Shown: in pieces, positions 1 through 7,820 of the stretch
Layout of the letters: every line of letters begins with the position of its first letter
How positions within the stretch are numbered: the first letter of the stretch is position 1
Assembly (NCBI GenBank): GCA_011523545.1
Contig: WTGN01000051.1
Coordinates: 1 to 64,000 of the forward strand
Source: Chloroflexota bacterium
GTDB taxonomy: Bacteria > Chloroflexota > Anaerolineae > Aggregatilineales > Phototrophicaceae
Direction of reading: 5' to 3'
Length of the DNA: 64,000 nt
Program-made: the position numbers and the translations under genes
Notes under the pieces: model-generated
Seen by the model: the letters and a program-made list of their open reading frames with translations, nothing else
Databases searched by the model: none
Told to the model about the DNA's origin: nothing

Positions 1-137
1 GGGGGAGTTGAACTTAACGGGAAGCAAGGTATTTTGCGTGAGCCGCTGCTGTGTAGCGCGTGTGTCTCCAGGTTTACTTCAAAGCGAAAATGCGCCTTCG
101 GAAGCGGAGGCTTTTTCATTTGGCAGGTGATCGCAGG

Positions 138-851
138 ATGAAGATGCTGCGAATTCTATTGCCCCTCATTCTCATACTGCCCTGGCCGGCGCGGGCGCAG
201 GACGATGCCTGTGGCGCGGGCGCTTTGCAGCGGCAGCAGGAAACGCTGGCCGGCTATCTGAGGCTCGATTTCGCCGATGACATGGAGACGGCGTTGGCGA
301 ATCTTTTTCGCCTGGGGGCGCTGTATCAAGCGATGGCGCTGGACTGCGGTTACGCGCCCAATGCCGCTGAGGTCAACGCGATGCTGGAGCGTGTGCTGGA
401 TTACGCTTCGCTGGATGATTTGATCGCGGCGCAATCTGTCGGCGACGATGTTGAGGCGATCTTGCTTGAGCTGCAGGACGTCTATGGCGACCCGCTGACG
501 GGCCAATTGCTCTACAACGGATTGGAAGCGACCCTGGGGGGTAATCCGCTGGGCTGCGCCGGCTGCCACGAGAATGAGGCGATCGCGCCTTTGACCGCCG
601 GAACCTGGACGCGTATCGACGACGCGCGACTGAAGCTGCCGCAATTCGCAGATTACAGCCATCGGCAGTTTCTGGTGGAAAGCATCGTGCGGCCGATGGA
701 TTACATAACGCCGGAATATGCCGAGGTGATGCCGGAGTTTTATGGCAGTCAGTTGACAATTCAGCAGTTGGCGGATCTGGTGGCGTTCCTGGAGAGCCAG
801 GATCAGCTGCTTGAGACTGACGGGACGAAGGATTTGCCTCATCAGCCTTGA
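138..851 (+). CDS. Secreted monoheme cytochrome c
   Basis: A class I-type c-type cytochrome, exported and heme-loaded outside the membrane. From the ATG at 138 the 237-residue product opens with a signal peptide (MKMLRILLPL, cleaved near ARA-QDD). It has one heme-attachment motif, C140-AG-C143-H144, and a downstream Met (about M198, in EVMPEF) placed to be the sixth heme ligand, followed by the usual C-terminal helix (QQLADLVAFLESQ). The heme domain covers only the last 110 residues; the first 110 are helical and unassigned. The frame is open upstream to 60, but the signal peptide sets the start at 138. It lies just before an octaheme cytochrome and a ccm cluster, so a role as soluble electron carrier in that system is inferred. 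Heme binding is clear, partner unknown. Confidence 0.85.
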   Translation: MKMLRILLPLILILPWPARAQDDACGAGALQRQQETLAGYLRLDFADDMETALANLFRLGALYQAMALDCGYAPNAAEVNAMLERVLDYASLDDLIAAQSVGDDVEAILLELQDVYGDPLTGQLLYNGLEATLGGNPLGCAGCHENEAIAPLTAGTWTRIDDARLKLPQFADYSHRQFLVESIVRPMDYITPEYAEVMPEFYGSQLTIQQLADLVAFLESQDQLLETDGTKDLPHQP

Positions 852-880
852 TGAGCTCCGGCCGCTGTCAAGCTTAGGCG

Positions 881-1087
881 CTAATCGTCTCGCTGCTCAT
901 TGCTATTCTGCTGGGATCGGCTGCCCCTGATGACATATTCCGAAAGAATGTGCGGAGCCCGTTTGGCAATTTCATCGGGATCTGTGATTATCTTGCCGGT
1001 GGGCCTCATATGGCGCTGGTTGGCGCGGTCAGACTTGTGAAAACTCACAAGTTCTCTAAGCTGACTGGCGGTCAATCTATCATTCAT
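881..1087 (-). CDS. Small hypothetical protein
   Basis: A 68-residue charged protein with no recognised domain (starts MNDRLTASQLREL). Its ATG overlaps the TGA stop of the upstream minus-strand gene (ATGAATGA), which suggests translational coupling and supports this start over a frame-compatible ATG at 1105. No membrane segment or Cys cluster is visible. Function unknown. Confidence 0.45.
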   Translation of the reverse strand: MNDRLTASQLRELVSFHKSDRANQRHMRPTGKIITDPDEIAKRAPHILSEYVIRGSRSQQNSNEQRDD

Positions 1088-1589
1088 GGCTCGCTCCGCT
1101 TCCAATATGAGTTATATTCATTGAAAATTGACCGGTGTCTCTCGTGGCAGGGCTACCTGTCCAACGCACGATGAATGTATAGGGTCCGGGTACAGTATAC
1201 CATATATAGATCCACGACAGATCCAACATAATCGGAACCGCTGAAAACTCTCGTGGAATGATTGCGTCTTCGAAACCGCCGAGCGCCGGCACACCGCTGT
1301 AGAGGGTAACTCCCAGCGGATCCCTGAATTCCACAATTGGCATAAGTGGGCGGCCAACGTCGACCTCATCAAGCAACCATTTTGACTGAATCAGCCATGA
1401 AGGATCAAGCATCAGTTCCGCAGGACGTTCAACTGCATCTAGCGAGGCCGGCACAACGAAATCCTCAAGAGGCAAGTCAAGCCATTCAGGTTCGCCCGCA
1501 TCCTGCGTCACTGTGCGTTCAGTGGTAACCATTGTCCAAAGATGTCTCACAATTCCCTCACCAAGATATAAGACAGGGAAGCCTATCAT
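1080..1589 (-). CDS. Hypothetical protein, beta-rich
   Basis: Up to 169 residues. The sequence is rich in aromatic and beta-forming residues (SWIYIWYTVPGPYTFIVRW) with scattered Pro/Gly, like a small beta-sandwich domain, and there is no obvious lipobox or membrane segment. The start is uncertain: the first ATG at 1589 has no ribosome-binding site, while a GTG at 1550 sits five bases after GAGGG. It is coupled by overlap to the 68-residue gene downstream and is divergent from the membrane-protein gene at 1701. I do not recognise a family. Confidence 0.5.
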   Translation of the reverse strand: MIGFPVLYLGEGIVRHLWTMVTTERTVTQDAGEPEWLDLPLEDFVVPASLDAVERPAELMLDPSWLIQSKWLLDEVDVGRPLMPIVEFRDPLGVTLYSGVPALGGFEDAIIPREFSAVPIMLDLSWIYIWYTVPGPYTFIVRWTGSPATRDTGQFSMNITHIGSGASHE

Positions 1590-1700
1590 CTTAGCATGAG
1601 CGAGTCAAGAAAGCGTTCCCGCGCCGAAGCAGTCACTACAATGGCGCGCCGGGCTATGATAAAATGCGTGAATCGGCTGGCGTATTTGAATGCGCGAAAT

Positions 1701-2093
1701 GTGAGTGCTTCGGTTAGCAGGGCGGACAGTGTGATGGCGAGGCTGCTGTTCATCAGGGGCGGCGGGTCGGCGGTCGGCGGCGCTGCGGCGGCGGAGACGC
1801 GGGGGGCGGAGAATGCGCTGACGCTTTCGCTGATGTTCTCGGGCTTGCGCTGCATTTTGCAGTACGCGGTGCTGCCCTTCATGTTACCCATCGTAGGGAT
1901 TGCGGCGGATGCGACAGTTCCGATTCTGCTGTTGATCAATATCCTGGCAATGGTTTCAATTTTCTTTAGTCTCAGGCGATTCTGGACGATTGGCTATGAG
2001 CACCGCTGGCGATATCTTGTTCTGGCGGCGGCGGCGCTGGTTCTGCTGGCGTCATTTACGGTGTACGACATCTTGAAATTGGGGGCGCGGTAG
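1701..2093 (+). CDS. Hypothetical membrane protein
   Basis: About 130 residues with three hydrophobic segments (around LPFMLPIVGIAA, ILLLINILAMVSIFF and YLVLAAAALVLLASF) and a basic loop (SLRRFWTIGYEHRWR) between the last two. The start is uncertain: the frame is open from 1596, but a TATGAT box at 1655-1660 would put transcription initiation near 1667, which favours the in-frame GTG at 1701 or ATG at 1734. Its N-terminal third is low-complexity Gly/Ala. It precedes the small membrane protein and the octaheme cytochrome on the same strand. No family recognised. Confidence 0.5.
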   Translation: MSASVSRADSVMARLLFIRGGGSAVGGAAAAETRGAENALTLSLMFSGLRCILQYAVLPFMLPIVGIAADATVPILLLINILAMVSIFFSLRRFWTIGYEHRWRYLVLAAAALVLLASFTVYDILKLGAR

Positions 2094-2135
2094 GTCGCGC
2101 GGGAAAAGCTACCGCCGAGGACACAGGGGTAATCA

Positions 2136-2363
2136 ATGCTGGAGAGACTGATGAGACCACTGGCATGGGTATGGGCTGCGAAACGAGCCGAGCTATCGAT
2201 GGCCTTGCTTCTCGTTCACGCGGGAAGGGCGCTGGCGCAGGATGGCGAGGCCGCTTCTTCGCCAGAGGGCATGACGATGCTGGTGCTGTTTTTGGGCATC
2301 GCCGGCATCATCGGCGTCTTCGTGATTCGCTGGGGTCAATCGACGGGCGAGGACGAAGAATAA
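2136..2363 (+). CDS. Small membrane protein before the octaheme cytochrome
   Basis: A 75-residue protein with an N-terminal signal-like stretch (MALLLVHAGRALAQ, possible cleavage after ALA), a short Ser/Glu-rich linker, one transmembrane helix (MLVLFLGIAGIIGVFVIRW) and an acidic cytoplasmic-type tail (STGEDEE). Small one-helix proteins of this layout often act as accessory subunits of respiratory complexes. That role here is inference from position: it lies 195 bases upstream of the octaheme cytochrome on the same strand. An AGGGG ribosome-binding site precedes the ATG. Confidence 0.55.
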   Translation: MLERLMRPLAWVWAAKRAELSMALLLVHAGRALAQDGEAASSPEGMTMLVLFLGIAGIIGVFVIRWGQSTGEDEE

Positions 2364-2557
2364 GGGCGCTCGCGCGGCATGATGGCGCACTCGCAGCGAT
2401 TAACTGCGCATAGATATCCGCCCGCCCGCTATGATAGAACGCGGTCCCGCTGGGCAGATCTTGTACATATCACACAAATCGGTTTCATTGGCAGATTTCT
2501 CATTTACGATGATAGCGAAACTTCATTGCGTCGGGCGCTTGCCGGGAGGGATAACGC

Positions 2558-3865
2558 ATGTCAGAAACGCCGCGCGCTTCGGGTTGGCTGGCTTCTGGCA
2601 GGCTGGTCCTGGTGGGGATTGTCGTGGTCATCGTCGTGCCGTCGCTGGCCTTCATCATCGCTGCGATCGGCCAAAGCGTTTCGAGCGAGCGCGCTGAAAC
2701 AGCGCCGGCCGCGCTAAGCAGCAGCGGCGAATGTGTGACTTGCCACCAGCGCACGACGCCCGGCATCGTCGAACAGTACAGACGCAGCAGCATGGCGGCG
2801 GCCAATGTCAGCTGCCAGAATTGCCACGAGGTCGAGGCTGGTTATCCCGGTTCGCAGCCGCACCATGGGACGAGTATATTGACCGTCCCGACGACGGCCA
2901 AGTGTGCGACATGCCATCAGGAGCAGGTGGATCAATTCAGTCATAGCCGCCATGGATTGCCGGCTTATGTCGCTATGTGGGGCGCGGCCGACTTAAGCGA
3001 GGCGCATTTGGCGCTGTATCAATCGATAGCGGAGGGCAGCTTCAATCCGGACCGCATGCGCAACGCGCTGTTCGAAATTGAGGGCCCGGCGATCACCAAG
3101 TTCGCTTGCGCCGGCTGTCATGATATCGGCGCGCCGGCCGCTGATGGATCGGTGGGGCAGTGTCAGACTTGTCATTTGCGGCACGAATTCAGCTTGGAGC
3201 AGGCGCGCAAGCCAGAGACTTGCAACCACTGTCATATCGGCCCTGATCACCCGCAGTACGAAATCTACATTGAGTCTTACCACGGCATCTCCTATTTGAC
3301 CGGCGGGGCCGATTGGAATTGGGATGCCGAGCCCGGCACCTTGACGGTGCGGGACTTCCCGGCGCCGACCTGCGCGACCTGCCACATCAGCGGCTTCGGC
3401 GGGGCGCCGACAACGCATGACGTGGGCGATCGGCTGACCTGGTATCTCTTCGCGCCGCAGAGCCAGCGGCGGCCGAATTGGGAAGAGAACATGACGCGGA
3501 TGCAGCTGGTATGCCGGGAATGCCACAGCCAGGCATTCATCGACGAATTCTATAAAGATGCCGATGCCTTGGTGGAAGCGATTAACCAGCGCGTGCGGCT
3601 GAGCGATAAGACGATTGCGCCGGCGCGGGAAGCGGGCTTGCTGACGGAGGCGCCTTTTGATCAGCCGATAGACTTCATCCATTTTGACCTCTGGCATCAC
3701 TGGGGAAGGACGGCCAAGTTCGGCGCCTGGATGGGCGGGCCTGATTATGTGCAGTGGCATGGCGCTTATGAGATGCTGCGCGACCAAGCTGAGCTGGAGG
3801 CGATCGTCGCCGAGCTGCTGGAACGGAGCGGCTTGAGCGATGCCGCTGAGGCGAACGGGAGCTAG
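2558..3865 (+). CDS. Membrane-anchored octaheme cytochrome c, hydroxylamine-oxidoreductase-like
   Basis: A 435-residue multiheme cytochrome. An uncleaved-looking helix (about 15-38) anchors an external domain with exactly eight CxxCH motifs, at C59, C86, C116, C184, C202, C222, C272 and C319. The layout matches the octaheme HAO family: TPGIVEQY after heme 1, GPDHPQ with D230-H231 after heme 6, and a C-terminal DYVQWHG with Y397. In family enzymes an Asp-His pair takes part in catalysis at the active heme, and a C-terminal Tyr cross-links that heme in oxidative members. Assigning D230/H231 and Y397 to these roles is inference. The protein is shorter than classical HAO (over 500 residues). A GGGAGGG site precedes the ATG. 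The next gene starts two bases after the stop. The substrate (hydroxylamine, nitrite, hydrazine or another) cannot be read from sequence. Confidence 0.85.
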   Translation: MSETPRASGWLASGRLVLVGIVVVIVVPSLAFIIAAIGQSVSSERAETAPAALSSSGECVTCHQRTTPGIVEQYRRSSMAAANVSCQNCHEVEAGYPGSQPHHGTSILTVPTTAKCATCHQEQVDQFSHSRHGLPAYVAMWGAADLSEAHLALYQSIAEGSFNPDRMRNALFEIEGPAITKFACAGCHDIGAPAADGSVGQCQTCHLRHEFSLEQARKPETCNHCHIGPDHPQYEIYIESYHGISYLTGGADWNWDAEPGTLTVRDFPAPTCATCHISGFGGAPTTHDVGDRLTWYLFAPQSQRRPNWEENMTRMQLVCRECHSQAFIDEFYKDADALVEAINQRVRLSDKTIAPAREAGLLTEAPFDQPIDFIHFDLWHHWGRTAKFGAWMGGPDYVQWHGAYEMLRDQAELEAIVAELLERSGLSDAAEANGS

Positions 3866-3867
3866 AC

Positions 3868-4767
3868 ATGCATCTGTTTGCGCTAGCGGCGCCGCGCTTG
3901 CGGCAAATCCGCCTCTCCCTCAGCCGCGATCAATCTTTCCTGCTTCTGGCCGCCTTCAATCAGATTTTCATCGCCGTCGACATTTACCTGGCGCACAGCA
4001 TCAGCGGCGCGATTGTAGCGAGCGAGTGGATCCCGATCGTGTACGGGGGCCTGGCCGGCATCGCGCTTTTGCTGGCCGGGCTGATTGCGCTGCATAATCG
4101 TCCGCTGGCGACGCGGCTGGCGAATCTGGTGTTTCTCCTAGGGGTCGTTGTCGGCTTGCTCGGCGCTTACTTTCATCTCGATCGCACGGTCTTGCTTGAC
4201 AGCGGCCTGCTGAGCCTGGAAGCGGTCAACGCCTTGATATGGGCGCCGCCGGTGATCGGGCCGCTCTTTTTCATTCTGATTAGCATCCTGGGCATCAGCG
4301 CGGCTTGGGCGGAATCGCCGGTTGACAGCGGTCGCCTGCGCCTTTTAGGCGAGCGGCATGTGCAGATGCCGTACAGCAAAACCCGCGCCTACATGCTGAT
4401 CACGGCGATTTTCATCCTGGCGACATTGATCAGCAGCGTTCTCGACCATGCGCGGATTCGCTTTGATAACGTCTGGGTGTGGCTGCCGGTGGCGGCGGCG
4501 CTGTTCGGCTTCACTACAAGCTTGTGCCTGGGTATCCTCCGAAGGCCGAATCCCGGCGATGTTGTCGTTCACAGCGTCGCCATGTTGCTGTTGATTTTGG
4601 TCGGCATCGTTGGTTTCGTCTTGCACGCGGAATCGAGCTTGACCACGACGGGCCTGGTCGTGGTCGAGCGTTTTTTGCGCGGCTCGCCTATATTGGCGCC
4701 GCTGCTGTTTTGCAATGTGGGTCTGATGGGCTTGTTGGCGCTGCTCGATCCGCGAGAGCCGGCTTGA
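3868..4767 (+). CDS. Polytopic membrane protein paired with the octaheme cytochrome
   Basis: A 299-residue integral membrane protein with about eight predicted helices and no heme-attachment motif. Several His residues lie in or near helices (AYFHLDR, VLDHAR, VVHSVAM, VLHAES), so b-heme or quinone contact is possible but unproven. The gene begins two bases after the octaheme cytochrome stop codon, so the two are almost certainly co-translated. By analogy with multiheme cytochromes that pass electrons to or from the quinone pool through a membrane partner, it may be the membrane anchor or quinone module. I do not recognise the family. Confidence 0.7.
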   Translation: MHLFALAAPRLRQIRLSLSRDQSFLLLAAFNQIFIAVDIYLAHSISGAIVASEWIPIVYGGLAGIALLLAGLIALHNRPLATRLANLVFLLGVVVGLLGAYFHLDRTVLLDSGLLSLEAVNALIWAPPVIGPLFFILISILGISAAWAESPVDSGRLRLLGERHVQMPYSKTRAYMLITAIFILATLISSVLDHARIRFDNVWVWLPVAAALFGFTTSLCLGILRRPNPGDVVVHSVAMLLLILVGIVGFVLHAESSLTTTGLVVVERFLRGSPILAPLLFCNVGLMGLLALLDPREPA

Positions 4768-4809
4768 GGGCTGCTGCGCCCGGGGCTGGCGGCGACTGAT
4801 GAAGCCATC

Positions 4810-4837
4810 GTGACAGAAATCACAATTCCGCTATAAT
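4810..4837 (+). promoter_or_regulatory. Candidate promoter for the ccm cluster
   Basis: GTGACA at 4810-4815 and a perfect TATAAT at 4832-4837 are separated by 16 bases, and the ccmE ATG follows 36 bases after the -10 box. This is a good housekeeping-sigma match, and it suggests that ccmE onward can be transcribed independently of the octaheme genes. Confidence 0.6.
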
Positions 4838-4873
4838 CGGAGTTAGCGGATAAGAAACGGAACCGGGCAAAAC

Positions 4874-5404
4874 ATGACCGACGTGAGCTGGGCAAAGCCA
4901 AAGGGGGCGCAGAAAAAGAAGCGTTCCGAGCGCGTTAAATTCATCGCCGCCGGCTTGCTGATTTTGGTGGCGGTGCTGGTTCTGCTGATCTCGGGCACGT
5001 TGCAGGGCGCTCGTTATTTCATCACGGTGGACGATTTGCTATCCGATTCGACCTATCAGGGGCGCACGGTCCGCATTGCCGGCGCGGTGGATGGCGAGAG
5101 CATCGACTATGACAGCGAGCGGGCGATCATCCGTTTTGAGATCGTCAATATCCCTAACGAGTATGAGGACCTGGCGACGGCGCTGCGCGAGGCCCTGCGC
5201 GACAGCAATGCGCGACGCTTGAAGATCCTGGTGGAAGACGCGGCGATCCCTGATTTGCTGCAGCATGAGGCGCAGGCGATCTTGACCGGCGCGCTGGGGC
5301 GGGACGGCGTATTCGCAGCGACGGAACTGCTGCTGAAATGCCCGAGCCGCTTTGAAGAGAGCACCGCCCCCGAAGGCTTAAGCCGCATTCCGGAGCATCA
5401 GTAG
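4874..5404 (+). CDS. ccmE: Cytochrome c maturation heme chaperone CcmE
   Basis: Periplasmic heme chaperone of System I cytochrome c maturation. It takes heme from CcmC/CcmAB, binds it covalently and hands it to CcmF/CcmH. The 176-residue product has a basic cytoplasmic N-terminus, one membrane anchor (about 23-43) and an OB-fold domain with TYQGRTVRIAG and LTGALGRDGVF. The heme-binding segment reads K-C156-PSR-F160: the usual His is a Cys, as in the known Cys-type CcmE of some bacteria and archaea, and the usual Tyr four residues on is Phe. It is separated from ccmF by a 313-base gap holding a repeat and a possible RNA structure. Confidence 0.9.
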   Translation: MTDVSWAKPKGAQKKKRSERVKFIAAGLLILVAVLVLLISGTLQGARYFITVDDLLSDSTYQGRTVRIAGAVDGESIDYDSERAIIRFEIVNIPNEYEDLATALREALRDSNARRLKILVEDAAIPDLLQHEAQAILTGALGRDGVFAATELLLKCPSRFEESTAPEGLSRIPEHQ

Positions 5405-5510
5405 GTCTGGCGGACCTGGTAGCCTTCGCACGATGTCCTTTATCACAGATATCGCTTTATCCGCTATTATTGATGAACCGCCAAATCCCATCCGCGATCG
5501 CATCGAATTC

Positions 5511-5585
5511 TGTAGGGGCGACTTATCAAGTCGCCCGATTACACAGTCTTTCACTGCGACGGGCGACCCAATGGCTCGCCCCTAC
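5511..5585. repeat. Family A palindromic repeat pair
   Basis: The left arm (5511-5537) begins TGTAGGGGCGACTT and folds on itself; the right arm (5558-5585) is the inverted form, ending CTCGCCCCTAC. It lies between ccmE and ccmF. This is one copy of the intergenic repeat found throughout the window. Confidence 0.85.
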
Positions 5586-5647
5586 GACATTGCGCTTTTA
5601 TCGGGTTCGCTAATTTGTGTGAGCCAGTATCCGATTTGCGAGGGGCT

Positions 5648-5689
5648 GTGGTGAAAACCCTGTACGGACTTCAAGGGAGCGAAAACCAC
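5648..5689 (+). other. Possible structured leader upstream of ccmF
   Basis: The 313 bases between ccmE and ccmF hold no gene. After the repeat, GTGGT (5648-5652) pairs with ACCAC (5685-5689), enclosing a second helix CCCT (5658-5661) with AGGG (5674-5677), about 30 bases before the ccmF ATG. The nested helices are short, and I do not recognise a known riboswitch class. Confidence 0.25.
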
Positions 5690-5717
5690 CCATTGTTCAG
5701 GAGATCCGGCTTGAGCC

Positions 5718-7763
5718 ATGACCGCTGAAATTGGACTGGCATCGCTGACGCTGGCCTTCGGGCTGGCGCTTTACGCAATCGTTGCCTCCGCCTGGGGGGC
5801 GCGCAAGGGGGCGGCCGAGCTGATGCTAAGCGGGCGCAATGCCGCGCTCTTGGTGTTCCCGGCCGTCCTGCTGGCGACCGGCTGCCTGGTCAGCGCATTG
5901 ATGACCGAGCAATATCAGTTGGCCTATGTGTATAGCGTGACCGACCCGCAGACGCCGGCGATCTATCGTTTCACGGCGCTCTGGGGCTCGCAGAAGGGTT
6001 CGCTGCTGCTGTGGTCGCTGCTGATGAGCGCCTTCACGAGCGCGGCCATCGGGCTGAACTGGCGGGGGGAGCGGCGGCTGATGCCTTATGCGGTCGCCTT
6101 TATGATGGCGACGCTGGCGTTTTTCCTCGGTTTGTCACTGTTTGTGGAGAATCCGTTCGCGCGCTGGTGGATTTTGCCCGACGCGCCGCCGGACGAGCAG
6201 GTGGTTTCGACCGTGTTGATACCGCCGGGGGCGATCGCGCCGTCAGAAGCCAATCTGCGAGCGGGGGCTGAAGGCTTGAATCCGCTGCTGCGGCACTTCG
6301 GCATGGTGATTCATCCGCCGATGCTGTATCTGGGCTTCGTCGGATTCACGATCCCCTTTGCATTTGCGATGTCGGCGCTGGCGTCGGGGGATCTGTCGAC
6401 GGGTTGGATCCGGGCGACGCGGCGCTGGTCGCTGATCGCCTGGATTTGTTTGAGCGCCGGGCTGATTTTGGGCGGGCGCTGGGCTTATGATGTGCTGGGC
6501 TGGGGCGGCTACTGGGGTTGGGACCCGGTGGAGAACGCGGCTTTCCTGCCCTGGCTGATGGGCACGGCTTTCATCCACAGCGTGATGATCCAGGAAAAGC
6601 GCGGCATGTTAAAGCTGTGGAATATGCTGTTGGTGATCGCCACTTTTTCGGCGGTGATGTTCGGCACCTTCGCCACCCGCAGCGGTGTCATCGAAAGCGT
6701 GCACAGCTTCGCGCGCAGCGAGGTCGGCTTCCCAATGCTGGCCTTCTGGGCGGCGATGACCTTTGTGGCGCTGGCGACATTGCTATGGCGTTGGCGGCGC
6801 GGTGAATTGCGCGACGAGCATCAATTCGCCAATCTGCTCAGCCGCGAATCTTTATTTGTGCTGAACAATGTGGTCTTCATCGCGCTCTTCCTGGCGATAT
6901 TCTGGGGCAGCTTCGGCTTGCCGATCACGTCCGAACTGCTGCTCGGCGTCGAAGTGACAATCGGGGCGGAAACCTTTGAGTTCTATGTCGTGCCCCTTTT
7001 CATCGCCATGTATGTGTTGATGGGTCTGGCGCCGCTTTCGGCCTGGGGCGCGACCTCGGCCCGTCGGCTGGGCGCTGCGCTGAAGGCGCCGCTGGCGCTC
7101 ACGGCCATGAGCATAGTGGCGGTGGCGCTGAGCGGGACGAGCCTGGCGGTGGCGACAATTGGCTACGGAGTCGTGCTCTTCGCCGGTTTCGTTGCGCTGT
7201 TCGAGATCTACCGCGGGGCGAAGGCGCGCCGCCGGTCTTTGGGCGAGGCTTGGCTGCGGGCGGTCGGGGCGCTGTTCGGGCGCAATCAGCGGCGTTATGG
7301 CGGTTACATCGTGCATCTCGGCGTGACCGTAATCGGCATCGGCGTGATCGCAAGCACAGTATTTCAGACGGAAACGCAGCATACGCTTGCTCGTGGCGAT
7401 AGGATAAATGTGCTGAATTACAGCCTGCGCTATGACGATTTTGTTCGGGCGCAAGCGGTTGATGGCCGGATGATGAACATCGCGTCGGTGACGCTGTCTC
7501 GGAATGGCGGAGAAATCGCGCGCTTGCGGCCGCGGATTGACGATTATCCGCAACTGCCGATGAAAATCGCCGGCGCGCACAGTACGCTGGAGAACGACTT
7601 TTATGTGCTGCTGATGAGCGGCGATATCGAGCGCGCCACCTTCCGCATTTATGTCAATCCGCTGGTGAACCTGGTTTGGTGGGGTGGCATTCTGCTGGTG
7701 ATCGGCACGGTGATCGCGGCCTATCCCAAGGTCATTCCATCACCTGTAGGGGCGACTCGGTGA
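5718..7763 (+). CDS. ccmF: Heme lyase subunit CcmF
   Basis: Large integral membrane subunit of the cytochrome c heme lyase, which with CcmH attaches CcmE-borne heme to apocytochrome CxxCH motifs. The 681-residue product is polytopic and carries the WWD heme-handling motif (GGYWGWDPVENAAFLPWL, residues about 262-280), then a large C-terminal external domain before the last helix (NLVWWGGILLVIGTVIAAY). Length and motif match CcmF/NrfE proteins. The last residues (VGATR) and the TGA stop are encoded inside a family A repeat, and the stop overlaps the GTG start of ccmH. The upstream neighbour is ccmE. Confidence 0.95.
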   Translation: MTAEIGLASLTLAFGLALYAIVASAWGARKGAAELMLSGRNAALLVFPAVLLATGCLVSALMTEQYQLAYVYSVTDPQTPAIYRFTALWGSQKGSLLLWSLLMSAFTSAAIGLNWRGERRLMPYAVAFMMATLAFFLGLSLFVENPFARWWILPDAPPDEQVVSTVLIPPGAIAPSEANLRAGAEGLNPLLRHFGMVIHPPMLYLGFVGFTIPFAFAMSALASGDLSTGWIRATRRWSLIAWICLSAGLILGGRWAYDVLGWGGYWGWDPVENAAFLPWLMGTAFIHSVMIQEKRGMLKLWNMLLVIATFSAVMFGTFATRSGVIESVHSFARSEVGFPMLAFWAAMTFVALATLLWRWRRGELRDEHQFANLLSRESLFVLNNVVFIALFLAIFWGSFGLPITSELLLGVEVTIGAETFEFYVVPLFIAMYVLMGLAPLSAWGATSARRLGAALKAPLALTAMSIVAVALSGTSLAVATIGYGVVLFAGFVALFEIYRGAKARRRSLGEAWLRAVGALFGRNQRRYGGYIVHLGVTVIGIGVIASTVFQTETQHTLARGDRINVLNYSLRYDDFVRAQAVDGRMMNIASVTLSRNGGEIARLRPRIDDYPQLPMKIAGAHSTLENDFYVLLMSGDIERATFRIYVNPLVNLVWWGGILLVIGTVIAAYPKVIPSPVGATR

Positions 7764-7820
7764 GCCGCCCAATCGGCAGCCGACATGTGGCGGCGGGCGT
7801 TTCAGCCAAACGCCCCTACA
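7745..7820. repeat. Family A repeat pair spanning the ccmF stop and ccmH start
   Basis: The left arm (7745-7770, TGTAGGGGCGACTCGGTGAG...) and inverted right arm (7793-7820, ending AACGCCCCTACA) form one complete element. It contains the ccmF TGA at 7761-7763 and the ccmH GTG at 7760, so the element is translated on both sides of the junction. Confidence 0.85.

Noticed and set aside
1664..1717. Short frame with a Cys-rich start (FECAKCECFG) overlapping the membrane-protein gene
   Set aside because: It stops after 17 codons, and no continuation restores a zinc-ribbon protein, so I could not support a frameshifted gene.
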